From Corynebacterium mucifaciens (GTDB lineage: Bacteria > Actinomycetota > Actinomycetes > Mycobacteriales > Mycobacteriaceae): 38,730 bases of DNA. Location of the stretch: assembly GCF_012396315.1 (NCBI RefSeq), contig NZ_JAAXPF010000014.1, forward strand, positions 1 through 38,730, written 5' to 3'. A program made the position numbers and the translations under genes. Under the pieces are notes generated by a model, which did no database searches, had not been told where the DNA came from, and was given only the letters and a program-made list of their open reading frames with translations. Positions 8,705-16,010 of the stretch are shown here, piece by piece. Each line of letters starts with the position of its first letter. The first letter of the stretch is position 1.

Positions 8705-9496
8705 GTGACCACACGCAAAGTGGAAAACCCGAACAAGAAGGGCAACGCCGCGTTCATCTGGGCCGTGCTCGCCGTGTTGGCTATCGCCCTTTTGGTCATC
8801 GGCCTGATCGTGTACAACGGCCGCGAAAACCGCAACGCCGCGATGCAGGAAGAGATGATCGACGCCACCGGCATTAACGTCGCCTGGAACGAGGACGAGG
8901 ACATCATCCACCTAACCGGCAGCAACAAGGACGCCAAGACCGCCGAGCTGTTCGAGGACTTCTCCTGCTCCCACTGCGCCGACCTGCACGCCGTATCTGA
9001 CGAGGCGATGCTGGACAAGCTCAAAGCCGGCGAGATCAACGTGGACCTGCGCCCGATGACCGCGCTGGACAACGGCCAGATCGGCCACTCCACCGAGGCG
9101 CTTGCCGCTGAGCTCGCGCTGTTCGCCCACGACGACTTGGACCAGGCGTTCACCCTGCGCGACTACCTGTTCACGAACCAGCAATCCGCGTACAACAAGT
9201 ACGACAACGACGGCCTCGCAGACCTGGCGCGCGATTACGGCGCGTCCGACGACGCCGTCCAGGACATCCGCGACGGCAAGTACATCGACACCGCCAAGCG
9301 CATGGGCGACGCAAACCGTGCGTACCAGCAGGACAACTTCGGCGAGGCGTGGACGCCGCGCGTGCTGGTGGACGGCAAGGACATCGAGGACATCGTCGAT
9401 ATTGAGCAACTCCGGGAGATTGTGGGCGACCCCTCCCTGGATGAGGAGAAGGATTCCGCGCGCAACTTCTGGCCGGAGGTGCTGGCCAGCCTCTAA
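8705..9496 (+). CDS. membrane-anchored DsbA-like thioredoxin-fold protein
   Basis: This 263-residue protein has a short cytoplasmic tail, one membrane anchor (about residues 17-39) and an extracytoplasmic thioredoxin_4/DsbA domain. The active site is C88-S-H-C91 (FEDFSCSHCADL), and the cis-proline loop is seen in WTPRVLVDG. An alpha-helical insertion lies between, as in DsbA proteins. It should form or rearrange disulfides in exported proteins, with the upstream MauE-like protein as a plausible redox partner. The start is a GTG at 8705 after a ribosome site (AGGAGAA). A strong terminator follows at 9520-9551. Confidence 0.9.
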   Translation: MTTRKVENPNKKGNAAFIWAVLAVLAIALLVIGLIVYNGRENRNAAMQEEMIDATGINVAWNEDEDIIHLTGSNKDAKTAELFEDFSCSHCADLHAVSDEAMLDKLKAGEINVDLRPMTALDNGQIGHSTEALAAELALFAHDDLDQAFTLRDYLFTNQQSAYNKYDNDGLADLARDYGASDDAVQDIRDGKYIDTAKRMGDANRAYQQDNFGEAWTPRVLVDGKDIEDIVDIEQLREIVGDPSLDEEKDSARNFWPEVLASL

Positions 9497-9519
9497 GCGC
9501 GTTCCTCAACTGCGTTTTC

Positions 9520-9551
9520 ACCGCCTCACTCCGGGATCGGGGTGGGGCGGT
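9520..9551 (+). terminator. terminator after the DsbA-like gene
   Basis: A 13-bp stem with G-T pairs joins 9520-9532 (ACCGCCTCACTCC) and 9539-9551 (GGGGTGGGGCGGT) with a six-base loop, followed by TTCGCTTT. Confidence 0.8.
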
Positions 9552-9570
9552 TTCGCTTTCCCGCTGGGGA

Positions 9571-9600
9571 TTTGGAGGCCCGCGGGCCCGGCTGTATATT
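9571..9600 (+). promoter_or_regulatory. promoter of the tRNA-Ala pair
   Basis: TTTGGA (9571-9576), an 18-base spacer and TATATT (9595-9600) lie 16 bases before the first tRNA. This fits a sigma-A promoter with transcription starting a few bases upstream of the tRNA. Confidence 0.5.
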
Positions 9601-9616
9601 CAGGTGAGTTATCCAA

Positions 9617-9689
9617 GGGGCTATGGCGCAGTTGGTAGCGCACCACACTGGCAGTGTGGGGGTCACGGGTTCGAATCCCGTTAGCTCCA
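9617..9689 (+). tRNA. tRNA-Ala (anticodon GGC), first copy
   Basis: The 73-base cloverleaf has acceptor arms GGGGCTA and TAGCTCC with discriminator A. The anticodon stem CCACA/TGTGG encloses loop CTGGCAG, giving anticodon GGC, which reads alanine codon GCC. The T-arm is ACGGGTTCGAATCCCGT. CCA is not encoded. Confidence 0.97.
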
Positions 9690-9709
9690 CTCCACAACTA
9701 CATATTCAT

Positions 9710-9782
9710 GGGGCTATGGCGCAGTTGGTAGCGCACCACACTGGCAGTGTGGGGGTCACGGGTTCGAATCCCGTTAGCTCCA
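9710..9782 (+). tRNA. tRNA-Ala (anticodon GGC), second identical copy
   Basis: Base-for-base identical to the copy at 9617-9689, separated by 20 bases and without its own clear promoter, so the two are probably one transcript. The terminator at 9806-9836 closes the unit. This copy abuts the accessory island. Confidence 0.97.
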
Positions 9783-9805
9783 CGTAAGATGCGAAAATCG
9801 AAACT

Positions 9806-9836
9806 TGCCCCGCCTGATGGCGGGGCAGTTTTGTTT
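9806..9836 (+). terminator. Rho-independent terminator of the tRNA-Ala pair
   Basis: A 9-bp perfect stem TGCCCCGCC (9806-9814) / GGCGGGGCA (9819-9827), loop TGAT, is followed by GTTTTGTTT. Confidence 0.92.
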
Positions 9837-9869
9837 CTGCGGTGACGTGGGCCGGGCATCGATAGATTT

Positions 9870-9884
9870 GGGAGTCAGACTCCC
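9870..9884. repeat. 15-bp palindrome at the left edge of the island
   Basis: GGGAGTC-A-GACTCCC is a perfect palindrome with 7-bp arms around one central base. It lies between the tRNA terminator and the stop codon of the GNAT gene at 9887. It could be a minus-strand stop signal for that gene or a recombinase or regulator site; the tiny loop argues against a normal terminator. Confidence 0.45.
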
Positions 9885-9886
9885 GA

Positions 9887-10966
9887 TCATTGGCGCATGT
9901 GCTCGGAGGCAAGTCGCGCGAAGATGAGGGTGTCGGTCCATTCGCCCTTGCTGAACCAGTCCTGGACGTGATGTGCTTCGAGCCGGAGCCCGACACGACG
10001 AGCCAGTGCTGCCGAGGCGCTGTTTCGGGCATCCATCTGCGCGGTGACGCGGTGGAGCCGGTAGTGGTCAAACCCGAGGGCGAGTACTGCTCGGACGGCT
10101 TCGCTGGCGAAACCTTGCCCACCGTGCGCCGGGTCGAGAACCCACCCGATCTCGCCTTGACGGTGCTCGTGATCGGTGAGCCACAACGCGACGTCTCCGA
10201 TCGGGACGTCGTCATGCTCGATGACCAGCGCAAGCGCGCCAGTTTCGCCATCGATGTCAGTATTCGCTAGACGTTCGGTGAGCTTGTCGTGGGTGACTTC
10301 CGCGGTCCATGGCTCGTCCAGCAGGTAGCGGGCAACGTCGGGTCGCGAGTACAGCTCGTGAAGCCATTCGGCATCGTCGGCGTTATGCGGACGGAGTCGA
10401 AGCCGCTCCGTCGCCAACGGCCACTGGGCGGTGGGCTTGAGATCGCGCCGGTAATGGAATAGTTCCTCGCACTGTCCTGCGGGCGTGGTCCCGACGGCTC
10501 GCTCGACCTCACGGAACCCTGCGTTCGTCAAGCACCGCTGGGAGGCCTTGTTCTCCAGGAGCGTGCGTGCTTTCAAGGTTCGCAGTCCACTGTTGCGTGC
10601 GAAGCGCGATGCCAACTCCAGGCCCCGACGAGCGTGCCCTGCTCCCCGCGCATCCGGATGAATCCAGAACCCGACCTCGGCAGCCTCGGAGCTGACGTCG
10701 AAGAGCACCAAGGAGCCCACAAACCGGTCCGTCTCGGCATCGACAAGCGCGAGGACTGCCAGCGTGCCGGACGACAGACCCTCAGCAACCTCGTCACGGA
10801 TCATCCGTCGCACGGACTCTGGGGTGTAGTCGGACTCGGGTAGGTGGCCGAAGCGTCGCACAGCTTCATCCTTGGTGCCGGCTGCATACGCGTCTGCGTC
10901 CAGCTCAGAGAGGGGGCGTAGGCGGGTGTTCTCAAAGGTGATCGGGAGGGTGGTGGCATCCAGCAT
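9887..10966 (-). CDS. tandem-domain GNAT N-acetyltransferase
   Basis: A 359-residue protein made of two GNAT domains of the RimJ/RimL type (about residues 1-178 and 180-359). Each carries an acetyl-CoA binding stretch: EVGFWIHPDARGAGHARRGL in the first and EIGWVLDPAHGGQGFASEAV in the second. Such proteins acetylate amino groups of proteins, antibiotics or small metabolites; the substrate cannot be told. It is divergent from a TetR regulator with 59 bp between the starts, the classic layout of a self-contained regulated resistance or detoxification unit. It is the first gene of the island next to the tRNA-Ala pair. Confidence 0.88.
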   Translation of the reverse strand: MLDATTLPITFENTRLRPLSELDADAYAAGTKDEAVRRFGHLPESDYTPESVRRMIRDEVAEGLSSGTLAVLALVDAETDRFVGSLVLFDVSSEAAEVGFWIHPDARGAGHARRGLELASRFARNSGLRTLKARTLLENKASQRCLTNAGFREVERAVGTTPAGQCEELFHYRRDLKPTAQWPLATERLRLRPHNADDAEWLHELYSRPDVARYLLDEPWTAEVTHDKLTERLANTDIDGETGALALVIEHDDVPIGDVALWLTDHEHRQGEIGWVLDPAHGGQGFASEAVRAVLALGFDHYRLHRVTAQMDARNSASAALARRVGLRLEAHHVQDWFSKGEWTDTLIFARLASEHMRQ

Positions 10967-10972
10967 GTGCTA

Positions 10973-11019
10973 AACCTAACATAGAATGGATAGCTAATTG
11001 AAGCGTGTTTGGTTAGGTT
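10973..11019. promoter_or_regulatory. candidate operator between GNAT and TetR genes
   Basis: The half-sites AACCTAAC (10973-10980) and GTTAGGTT (11012-11019) form an 8-bp inverted repeat across a 31-base gap in the short divergent intergenic region. A TetR-family protein is encoded next door, so autoregulation and control of the GNAT gene through these sites is a reasonable inference. Confidence 0.45.
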
Positions 11020-11025
11020 GGTGGG

Positions 11026-11622
11026 GTGAGCTACTGGGAACACCGCAAACCTGTGCGACGCCTCCGCGCAGTGGACATCGGGGAGGTTGCGAGGGCATCG
11101 GTGAGCCTGCTGGACGAAGGCGGGTTGAGGGCCCTCACCCTGCGATCTGTGGCGCAACAGGTGGGTGTCGCTCCAGCCAGCCTGTACTCCCGCGTCGAAT
11201 CCGTCGACGATCTGTTTGACCTCGCCCTCGACACAGCGCTTGCAGACGATCCCGTGATGTCCGAGTCGATCCGCAACGCCGACCTGCCTGACCTGATGCA
11301 CGCCTTCTTCGCGCACCTCACGACCCACCGGTGGGCCGGTCAGGTCATCGGTATGCGCGCTCCCAGGGGCCCGGCGTACCTGGCCCTTTCCGAGCGGATG
11401 TGCGTCCTGCTCGAACAAGCGGGTACCCCGGATCCGCTGGGAGCTGCCTACCGATTGTCCAACCTGGTGATTGGCGCCTCGCTGACCGCACCCATGGCGT
11501 CTGACGAGAAGCGCGTCGCCATTGACCCTGACCAAGCTCCTACCTATGCGCGGCTCCGCGCGACGCACCACATAAACCCACGCGAGATTCTCTCCGACGG
11601 CATCACGGCACTCCTGTCGTGA
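11026..11622 (+). CDS. TetR-family transcriptional regulator
   Basis: A 198-residue protein with an N-terminal TetR helix-turn-helix (about residues 16-62: DIGEVARASVSLLDEGG, then LTLRSVAQQVGVAPASLYSRVES) and a ligand-binding helical C-terminal domain of the usual length. It starts with GTG at 11026 behind a G-rich stretch. It is divergent from the GNAT acetyltransferase and is probably its local repressor. The inducer is unknown. Confidence 0.88.
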   Translation: MSYWEHRKPVRRLRAVDIGEVARASVSLLDEGGLRALTLRSVAQQVGVAPASLYSRVESVDDLFDLALDTALADDPVMSESIRNADLPDLMHAFFAHLTTHRWAGQVIGMRAPRGPAYLALSERMCVLLEQAGTPDPLGAAYRLSNLVIGASLTAPMASDEKRVAIDPDQAPTYARLRATHHINPREILSDGITALLS

Positions 11623-12025
11623 GGGGGCCTTTTGATTCGGGGCTGCCCTGCGTTGCTGATGGCCGCGGGCTGGTCTCCGTGAGAGTGCGCCCCTTCGCAA
11701 TGCGCCGATAGTCTGACGGGCTGATCCCGACGATGCCGGTGAACTGCCCTGCGGCATGTCCACGGCTGCGCCACCCGACTTTTGCCATGGCAACACCGAT
11801 TGGAAGATCAGTCTCGACCAGAAGGTGAGCCAGTCGAAGGGTCCGAATGTGAGCCAGGTACCGCATGGGCGGCATTCCGAATCGTAGTGTGAACGCTCTG
11901 CCCAGCTGTGACACCGAGTGGTGAACCAGTTCAGCAAGGTCACGGAGTTACCAATCCCGTTGAGGTGCTTCTGCGAGCAGCCACGCTGGCAGTTCTGGTG
12001 CGAGATCCCGCAAGCTGCCGACCGG
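11603..12025 (-). pseudogene. AraC-type HTH regulator remnant with in-frame stop
   Basis: The reading frame gives an AraC-family DNA-binding domain with two helix-turn-helices: LRDLAELVHHSVSQLGRAF, then MPPMRYLAHIRTLRLAHLL and VAMAKVGWRSRGHAAGQF, ending near VGISPSDYRR. Homologous-looking sequence continues upstream in the same frame (RDLAPELPAWLLAEAPQRDW), but a TAA at 11948-11950 interrupts it exactly where a Gln is expected (RDW-stop-LRDLAEL). No sound start lies downstream of that stop, and the N-terminal part is missing. HTH proteins of this GWRSRGHAA type are frequent on actinobacterial mobile elements. Its 3' end overlaps the convergent TetR gene by 20 bp. Confidence 0.75.
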
Positions 12026-12026
12026 G

Positions 12027-12254
12027 CTACAGAGACCACTCCAGCGGACCAGCCGCAGGCACCTCGCAGCGTGTGAACTCGGCCGACGGCCCCAGACGAC
12101 TGGTCGCACGGTCGGCGGTAAGTTCTTCGACGTCGGCAGCGGAGGTGACCAGGCTTTTCAGGTCAACCACCGCATCCAACGGTGGGCCACGCCGGTAGAG
12201 GCCGTCTACGGGTAGCCATACTGCCTGGCAGTCGCGAGGGAAGTGAACCCGCCG
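12027..12254 (-). pseudogene. unrecognised decayed coding fragment
   Basis: One minus-strand frame is open for 75 codons and has protein-like composition (for example AVWLPVDGLYRRGPPLDAVV and TRCEVPAAGPLEWSL before the stop at 12027-12029), but it has no plausible start codon. Protein-like sequence continues beyond a TAG at 12255-12257 (STGNRESLAAVDTPVLAQ), towards the IetA-like gene. This suggests the 3' part of a gene that lost its 5' end and gained a stop. The family is not recognised. Confidence 0.4.
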
Positions 12255-12361
12255 CTATTGCGCGAGGACCGGGGTGTCCACGGCGGCGAGGCTCTCTCGG
12301 TTCCCGGTGCTCGCCGCTAAGATGGAGCAAGGGTAACGGCTAGCGGTTCAAGGAGGCAGAA

Positions 12362-13318
12362 ATGACGCGTGCTGACCTGCTACTTGACCTCGTCGAAGCC
12401 GAGAGACGTGGTGACCGAGACCGATTTCGCGTTCTCGTCGAAGCTGTAATCGCTGAGGAGCGAGCCAACCAGCATCACCTTGTCGCCGACCGCTTGTCCG
12501 AGCTGATTACCACTACTGGGCAGAGCGCTCCGCGTGACGACCATGCGGCAGCTATGCGCGACCTGATCCAGGAGATCGTTCCTCAACGCCGCTTGGAAGA
12601 GCTAGAGCTTGCACCGGTCCCTCGTCGGGTCGTCGCTGAGTTGATTGAAGAGCAAAAGCGTTCCGAGCTGCTCCGCAGTTACGGAATCGAGCCCCGCAAC
12701 CGACTCCTGTTGTCTGGTCCGCCGGGTAACGGCAAGACCAGCGTCGCCGAGGCGATCGCCTCAGAACTGATGCTGCCCTTCTACGTCATCCGTTATGAAG
12801 GAGTGGTCTCAAGCTTCTTGGGCGAAACCGCTGCACGGCTCGACAATGCCTTCGAGTTCGCACGGACGCGCCGTTGCGTCCTGTTTTTCGACGAACTTGA
12901 CACCATCGCTAAAGAGCGATCGGACGAACACGAGACAGGAGAGATCAAGCGCGTGGTCTCGACACTGCTGCTCCAGATCGACCGGCTGCCTCCGCATGTC
13001 CTTCTAGTCGGGGCGACAAACCACAGCGAGCTTCTCGACCGAGCGGCATGGCGACGCTTCCAGATCCGCGCCGAACTCGGACCACCCAGCCGTGCTCAAG
13101 CGACGCGCTTTCTCGAACGCCTCGCCGCTCGGCTGGGCGGTGATCTCGGATTTGCCCCGCGCACTCTGGCGGACAAACTTGCGGGAGCTAGCTTCTCCGA
13201 ACTGGAAGAGTTCGCTCTCGACGTGCGTCGCAGAGCAGTCCTCGAACTCCCCGACAGCAACCTCCGGAAGATCGTCGAAGAACGTTTGGAGCACAGACGA
13301 GATCGGGCAACGGGATGA
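12362..13318 (+). CDS. ietA: AAA+ ATPase, IetA-like (partner of subtilisin-like protease)
   Basis: A 318-residue cytoplasmic AAA+ ATPase with an N-terminal helical region (residues 1-80) and one ATPase domain. Walker A is GPPGNGKT (119-126), Walker B is CVLFFDELD with D177 and E178, sensor-1 is N220 in VGATN, and R231/R232 are candidate arginine fingers. Its TGA overlaps the ATG of the downstream S8 protease (ATGA at 13315-13318), so the two are translationally coupled. This gene pair matches the IetA-IetS architecture, first described as a plasmid incompatibility/toxin-antitoxin module in Agrobacterium and later tested as an anti-phage system. The start follows AAGGAGG (12350-12356). The name is by architecture, not by alignment. 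Confidence 0.85.
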   Translation: MTRADLLLDLVEAERRGDRDRFRVLVEAVIAEERANQHHLVADRLSELITTTGQSAPRDDHAAAMRDLIQEIVPQRRLEELELAPVPRRVVAELIEEQKRSELLRSYGIEPRNRLLLSGPPGNGKTSVAEAIASELMLPFYVIRYEGVVSSFLGETAARLDNAFEFARTRRCVLFFDELDTIAKERSDEHETGEIKRVVSTLLLQIDRLPPHVLLVGATNHSELLDRAAWRRFQIRAELGPPSRAQATRFLERLAARLGGDLGFAPRTLADKLAGASFSELEEFALDVRRRAVLELPDSNLRKIVEERLEHRRDRATG

Positions 13319-15933
13319 CGGCCGAGCCTCGGCCCCTCCTGGCATTCGGGGCACCAAAGGTTGCAGGCCGACCAAAACAAAAGGCACGCGATCTGCCACG
13401 CTTGTCCAAACCAACCAGCGGCAGGCAGGGCGCACGCCTGACACCGCAGTTTGGTGAACTGCGCTCGGCGTTCGATGCCGAGCGCCCACGTCTCTCGCCT
13501 GACGCGCGGGATGAGGTAGATCCGGCCTTGGTAGTGGTCTTTGACCTCGCCGGCAGCGTCACGGATTTCCGCAACGCGATCGACAAAGTCGACGGGCTGG
13601 AGTTCTTGTCTGAATTGATCGGGGAGCAATCTGACCCTGACGACGATTTCCACATGGTTGAGTCCAAGAGCGGCCGTATGGACAAGCCCGTTCAGCACTC
13701 CCTGTACCTGATGCTGTCGAACGCAAAAGCGATTGATCAACTCCTCAGCTTGTTCAAGACTTGGCAAACAGACCCGACAACAAAGTTTGCTCGTGGCCTC
13801 GGCAGGTTCAAGACAGCGTTCGAACAGCTCACCTCAATCAGACGCTGGGGGCCAGAGGATCGCATCCGAGAGACCGGCCTTCGCGAACAGTGGCAAGAGA
13901 CGCTCGACCTCGTCGGCCAATCCGTGAGCACTGTGATGGTTGAAATCGAGCTGTGGTACCGCTCCGATGCTAGACAGCGCGCCACCGCGCAAGCGCACGT
14001 CGAGCAAGTCATCGCCGACAGTGGCGGGCGTGTGCTCGATCGCTCTCAGATCGGGGAGATCAGCTACCACGCCCTGCTTGCCGAACTGCCGATTCAACAG
14101 GTTCATTCACTGACCACCGAGGGTGCCGAGTCGATCCAACTGCTGGCCACAGACGAAGTCATGTTTGTCAGCCCGTTCACCCCTATGCACGTCGCACCGC
14201 CGACCACGGAAACGAATATTCAGTTCGACCTGGAACCCCGAAGAGATGCCCCTTCTGAGTTGCCTAGGGTCGCCTTGCTGGATGGGTTGCCGTTCGCTAA
14301 CCATGACGCCCTCGCAGGTCGACTGATAGTCGATGATCCTGATGGTCTTGGCGAGAACTACCCGCTGGTCTCTCGTTACCACGGCACGGCGATGGCGTCC
14401 TTGATCATTCATGGAGACCTTGCCACCCGCAGTGAACCGATCGACCGGCCCCTTTATGTGCGCCCAATCATGCAACCCCACGAGTTCATGCCAGGACACG
14501 AACAGATCCTGCCAGACAGGCTATTCCCTGACCTGCTACACCGCGCCGTCAAGCGAATCGTTGAAGGTGATGCCGGCCACGGCCCTGTAGCACCCAGCGT
14601 GCGCGTCATCAACCTCTCCATCGGGTCCCAAGCACGAGCGCTCGTGAGAAGGATGAGCCCTGTTGGTCGGTTACTCGACTGGCTAGCTCACTCCTACAAC
14701 CTGCTGTTCATCGTCAGCGCTGGCAATCACCTCGACCCAATCACAATTCCCGTTACCTTGGCGAGCGACCCCGAATCCGCTCGATCCGCTGCAATCCGAA
14801 CCCTCCACGACAGTGCGCTGTTGCGTGGCATCCTCCCTCCAGGAGATGCTCTCAACGCACTCACCATCGGAGCTACCCACGCCGACGGACTTGGCGATAT
14901 CGACGTACCAGACACCGCCTGGGACATTACGCACCCGAACGGACCTGCCCATTACGGCGCGACGGGACCCGGCGTCGATCGATCAGTCAAGCCCGACCTG
15001 CACCACACCGGTGGCAGAGCGCTCTACACCCGTCCTGTCATTCCATCCGATCTAGTAGATACCGTCGCCGTGGAACTGGCCCCGACCGCAACTACCGGTC
15101 CGGGGCTCCAGGTGGCTGCGCCTGGGCGAGCAGGCGCAACCAGCGACACCGTCTTCAGTGTCGGCACGAGCAACGCAACGGCACTGGTGACGCGCGAGGC
15201 CAGCCGACTCTTCGATGTCCTTGAAGCTGGCTCCGACGATTCAGAAGACGCGCCGCTGCCAGATCCTCAATATCATCCCCTACTAGTGAGAGCCCTCCTT
15301 GCCCATGCGACAAGCTGGGGCGATTGGGAACCGCAACTGCGCAGCGAACTCAATCTGAGCAAGCGCGAAGCTCGTCGACACCTGACCGCGCTTCTGGGCT
15401 ACGGGCGCCTCGACACAGATCGACTCGGCGCTGCGGCCACAAACAGAGCAGTCCTAGTCAGCGGAGGGCTGATAGCTGGCGACCAACGTCACACCTACGA
15501 ATTGCCACTCCCGACTTCGCTTCGTGCACGCGCAGAATGGCATCGCATCACCATCACCCTGGCGTACATGGCTCCCACTGTCAGTCGGCTCAACCGCTAC
15601 CGAGCTGCGAAGGTGTACTTCGCCACTCCAGACAAGCAACTCGCAGGCGGAGAACGCATTGATGCGGAGCACAACTCGGTCAGGCGAGGGAGCCTCCAAC
15701 ACGAGATCGTCCAAGGCAGCCGCGCCATGGTGTTCGGCGACGATGACACGTTCCCGATCCACGTTGAATGCATGGACGATGCCCAACACCTTGGTGCTGG
15801 TAAGACGGTGCGATACGCACTGGTGGTCTCCATCGAGACAGCAGAGCAGACCTCGACCACGATCCACGACGAAGTACGGGCAAGACTGCGGCAGCAAGCC
15901 CGCGATCGAGCGCGCGGCCGGGTACAGAGCTGA
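13315..15933 (+). CDS. ietS: subtilisin-like serine protease, IetS-like
   Basis: An 872-residue S8-family protease without a signal peptide, hence cytoplasmic. Residues 1-310 form an N-terminal region whose end (about 200-305) resembles a protease prodomain or inhibitor fold. The catalytic triad is intact: D323 in VALLDGLPF, H356 in YHGTAMASL and S619 in SVGTSNATA; the oxyanion asparagine is N471 in VSAGN. About 200 extra residues follow the protease domain. Intact catalytic residues argue for an active, tightly controlled enzyme, and the coupled AAA+ ATPase is the likely regulator. This is the effector expected of an IetAS defence or addiction module. The trigger and target are unknown. Codon use appears less GC-biased than in neighbouring core genes. 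Confidence 0.87.
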   Translation: MTAEPRPLLAFGAPKVAGRPKQKARDLPRLSKPTSGRQGARLTPQFGELRSAFDAERPRLSPDARDEVDPALVVVFDLAGSVTDFRNAIDKVDGLEFLSELIGEQSDPDDDFHMVESKSGRMDKPVQHSLYLMLSNAKAIDQLLSLFKTWQTDPTTKFARGLGRFKTAFEQLTSIRRWGPEDRIRETGLREQWQETLDLVGQSVSTVMVEIELWYRSDARQRATAQAHVEQVIADSGGRVLDRSQIGEISYHALLAELPIQQVHSLTTEGAESIQLLATDEVMFVSPFTPMHVAPPTTETNIQFDLEPRRDAPSELPRVALLDGLPFANHDALAGRLIVDDPDGLGENYPLVSRYHGTAMASLIIHGDLATRSEPIDRPLYVRPIMQPHEFMPGHEQILPDRLFPDLLHRAVKRIVEGDAGHGPVAPSVRVINLSIGSQARALVRRMSPVGRLLDWLAHSYNLLFIVSAGNHLDPITIPVTLASDPESARSAAIRTLHDSALLRGILPPGDALNALTIGATHADGLGDIDVPDTAWDITHPNGPAHYGATGPGVDRSVKPDLHHTGGRALYTRPVIPSDLVDTVAVELAPTATTGPGLQVAAPGRAGATSDTVFSVGTSNATALVTREASRLFDVLEAGSDDSEDAPLPDPQYHPLLVRALLAHATSWGDWEPQLRSELNLSKREARRHLTALLGYGRLDTDRLGAAATNRAVLVSGGLIAGDQRHTYELPLPTSLRARAEWHRITITLAYMAPTVSRLNRYRAAKVYFATPDKQLAGGERIDAEHNSVRRGSLQHEIVQGSRAMVFGDDDTFPIHVECMDDAQHLGAGKTVRYALVVSIETAEQTSTTIHDEVRARLRQQARDRARGRVQS

Positions 15934-16010
15934 TATGCACGGCGAAGGACTGCATACTCTGACCCAGCTCCCGTTGGGAACAGCAGCGCCCGTCACGATG
16001 TCTTGATCTC

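Noticed and set aside
5389..9153. 1254-codon open frame on the minus strand
   Set aside because: It runs antisense through the symporter, pgm and the redox pair, has a low-complexity Arg/His/Gly-rich translation and no family motifs. It is a shadow of high-GC coding.
11603..11914. functional 103-residue AraC-like gene
   Set aside because: Family sequence continues upstream of an in-frame TAA, so this is the tail of a broken gene rather than a complete small regulator.
11908..12198. 96-codon plus-strand frame in the remnant region
   Set aside because: It lies opposite the AraC-type and unknown remnants, and its translation has no recognisable features.
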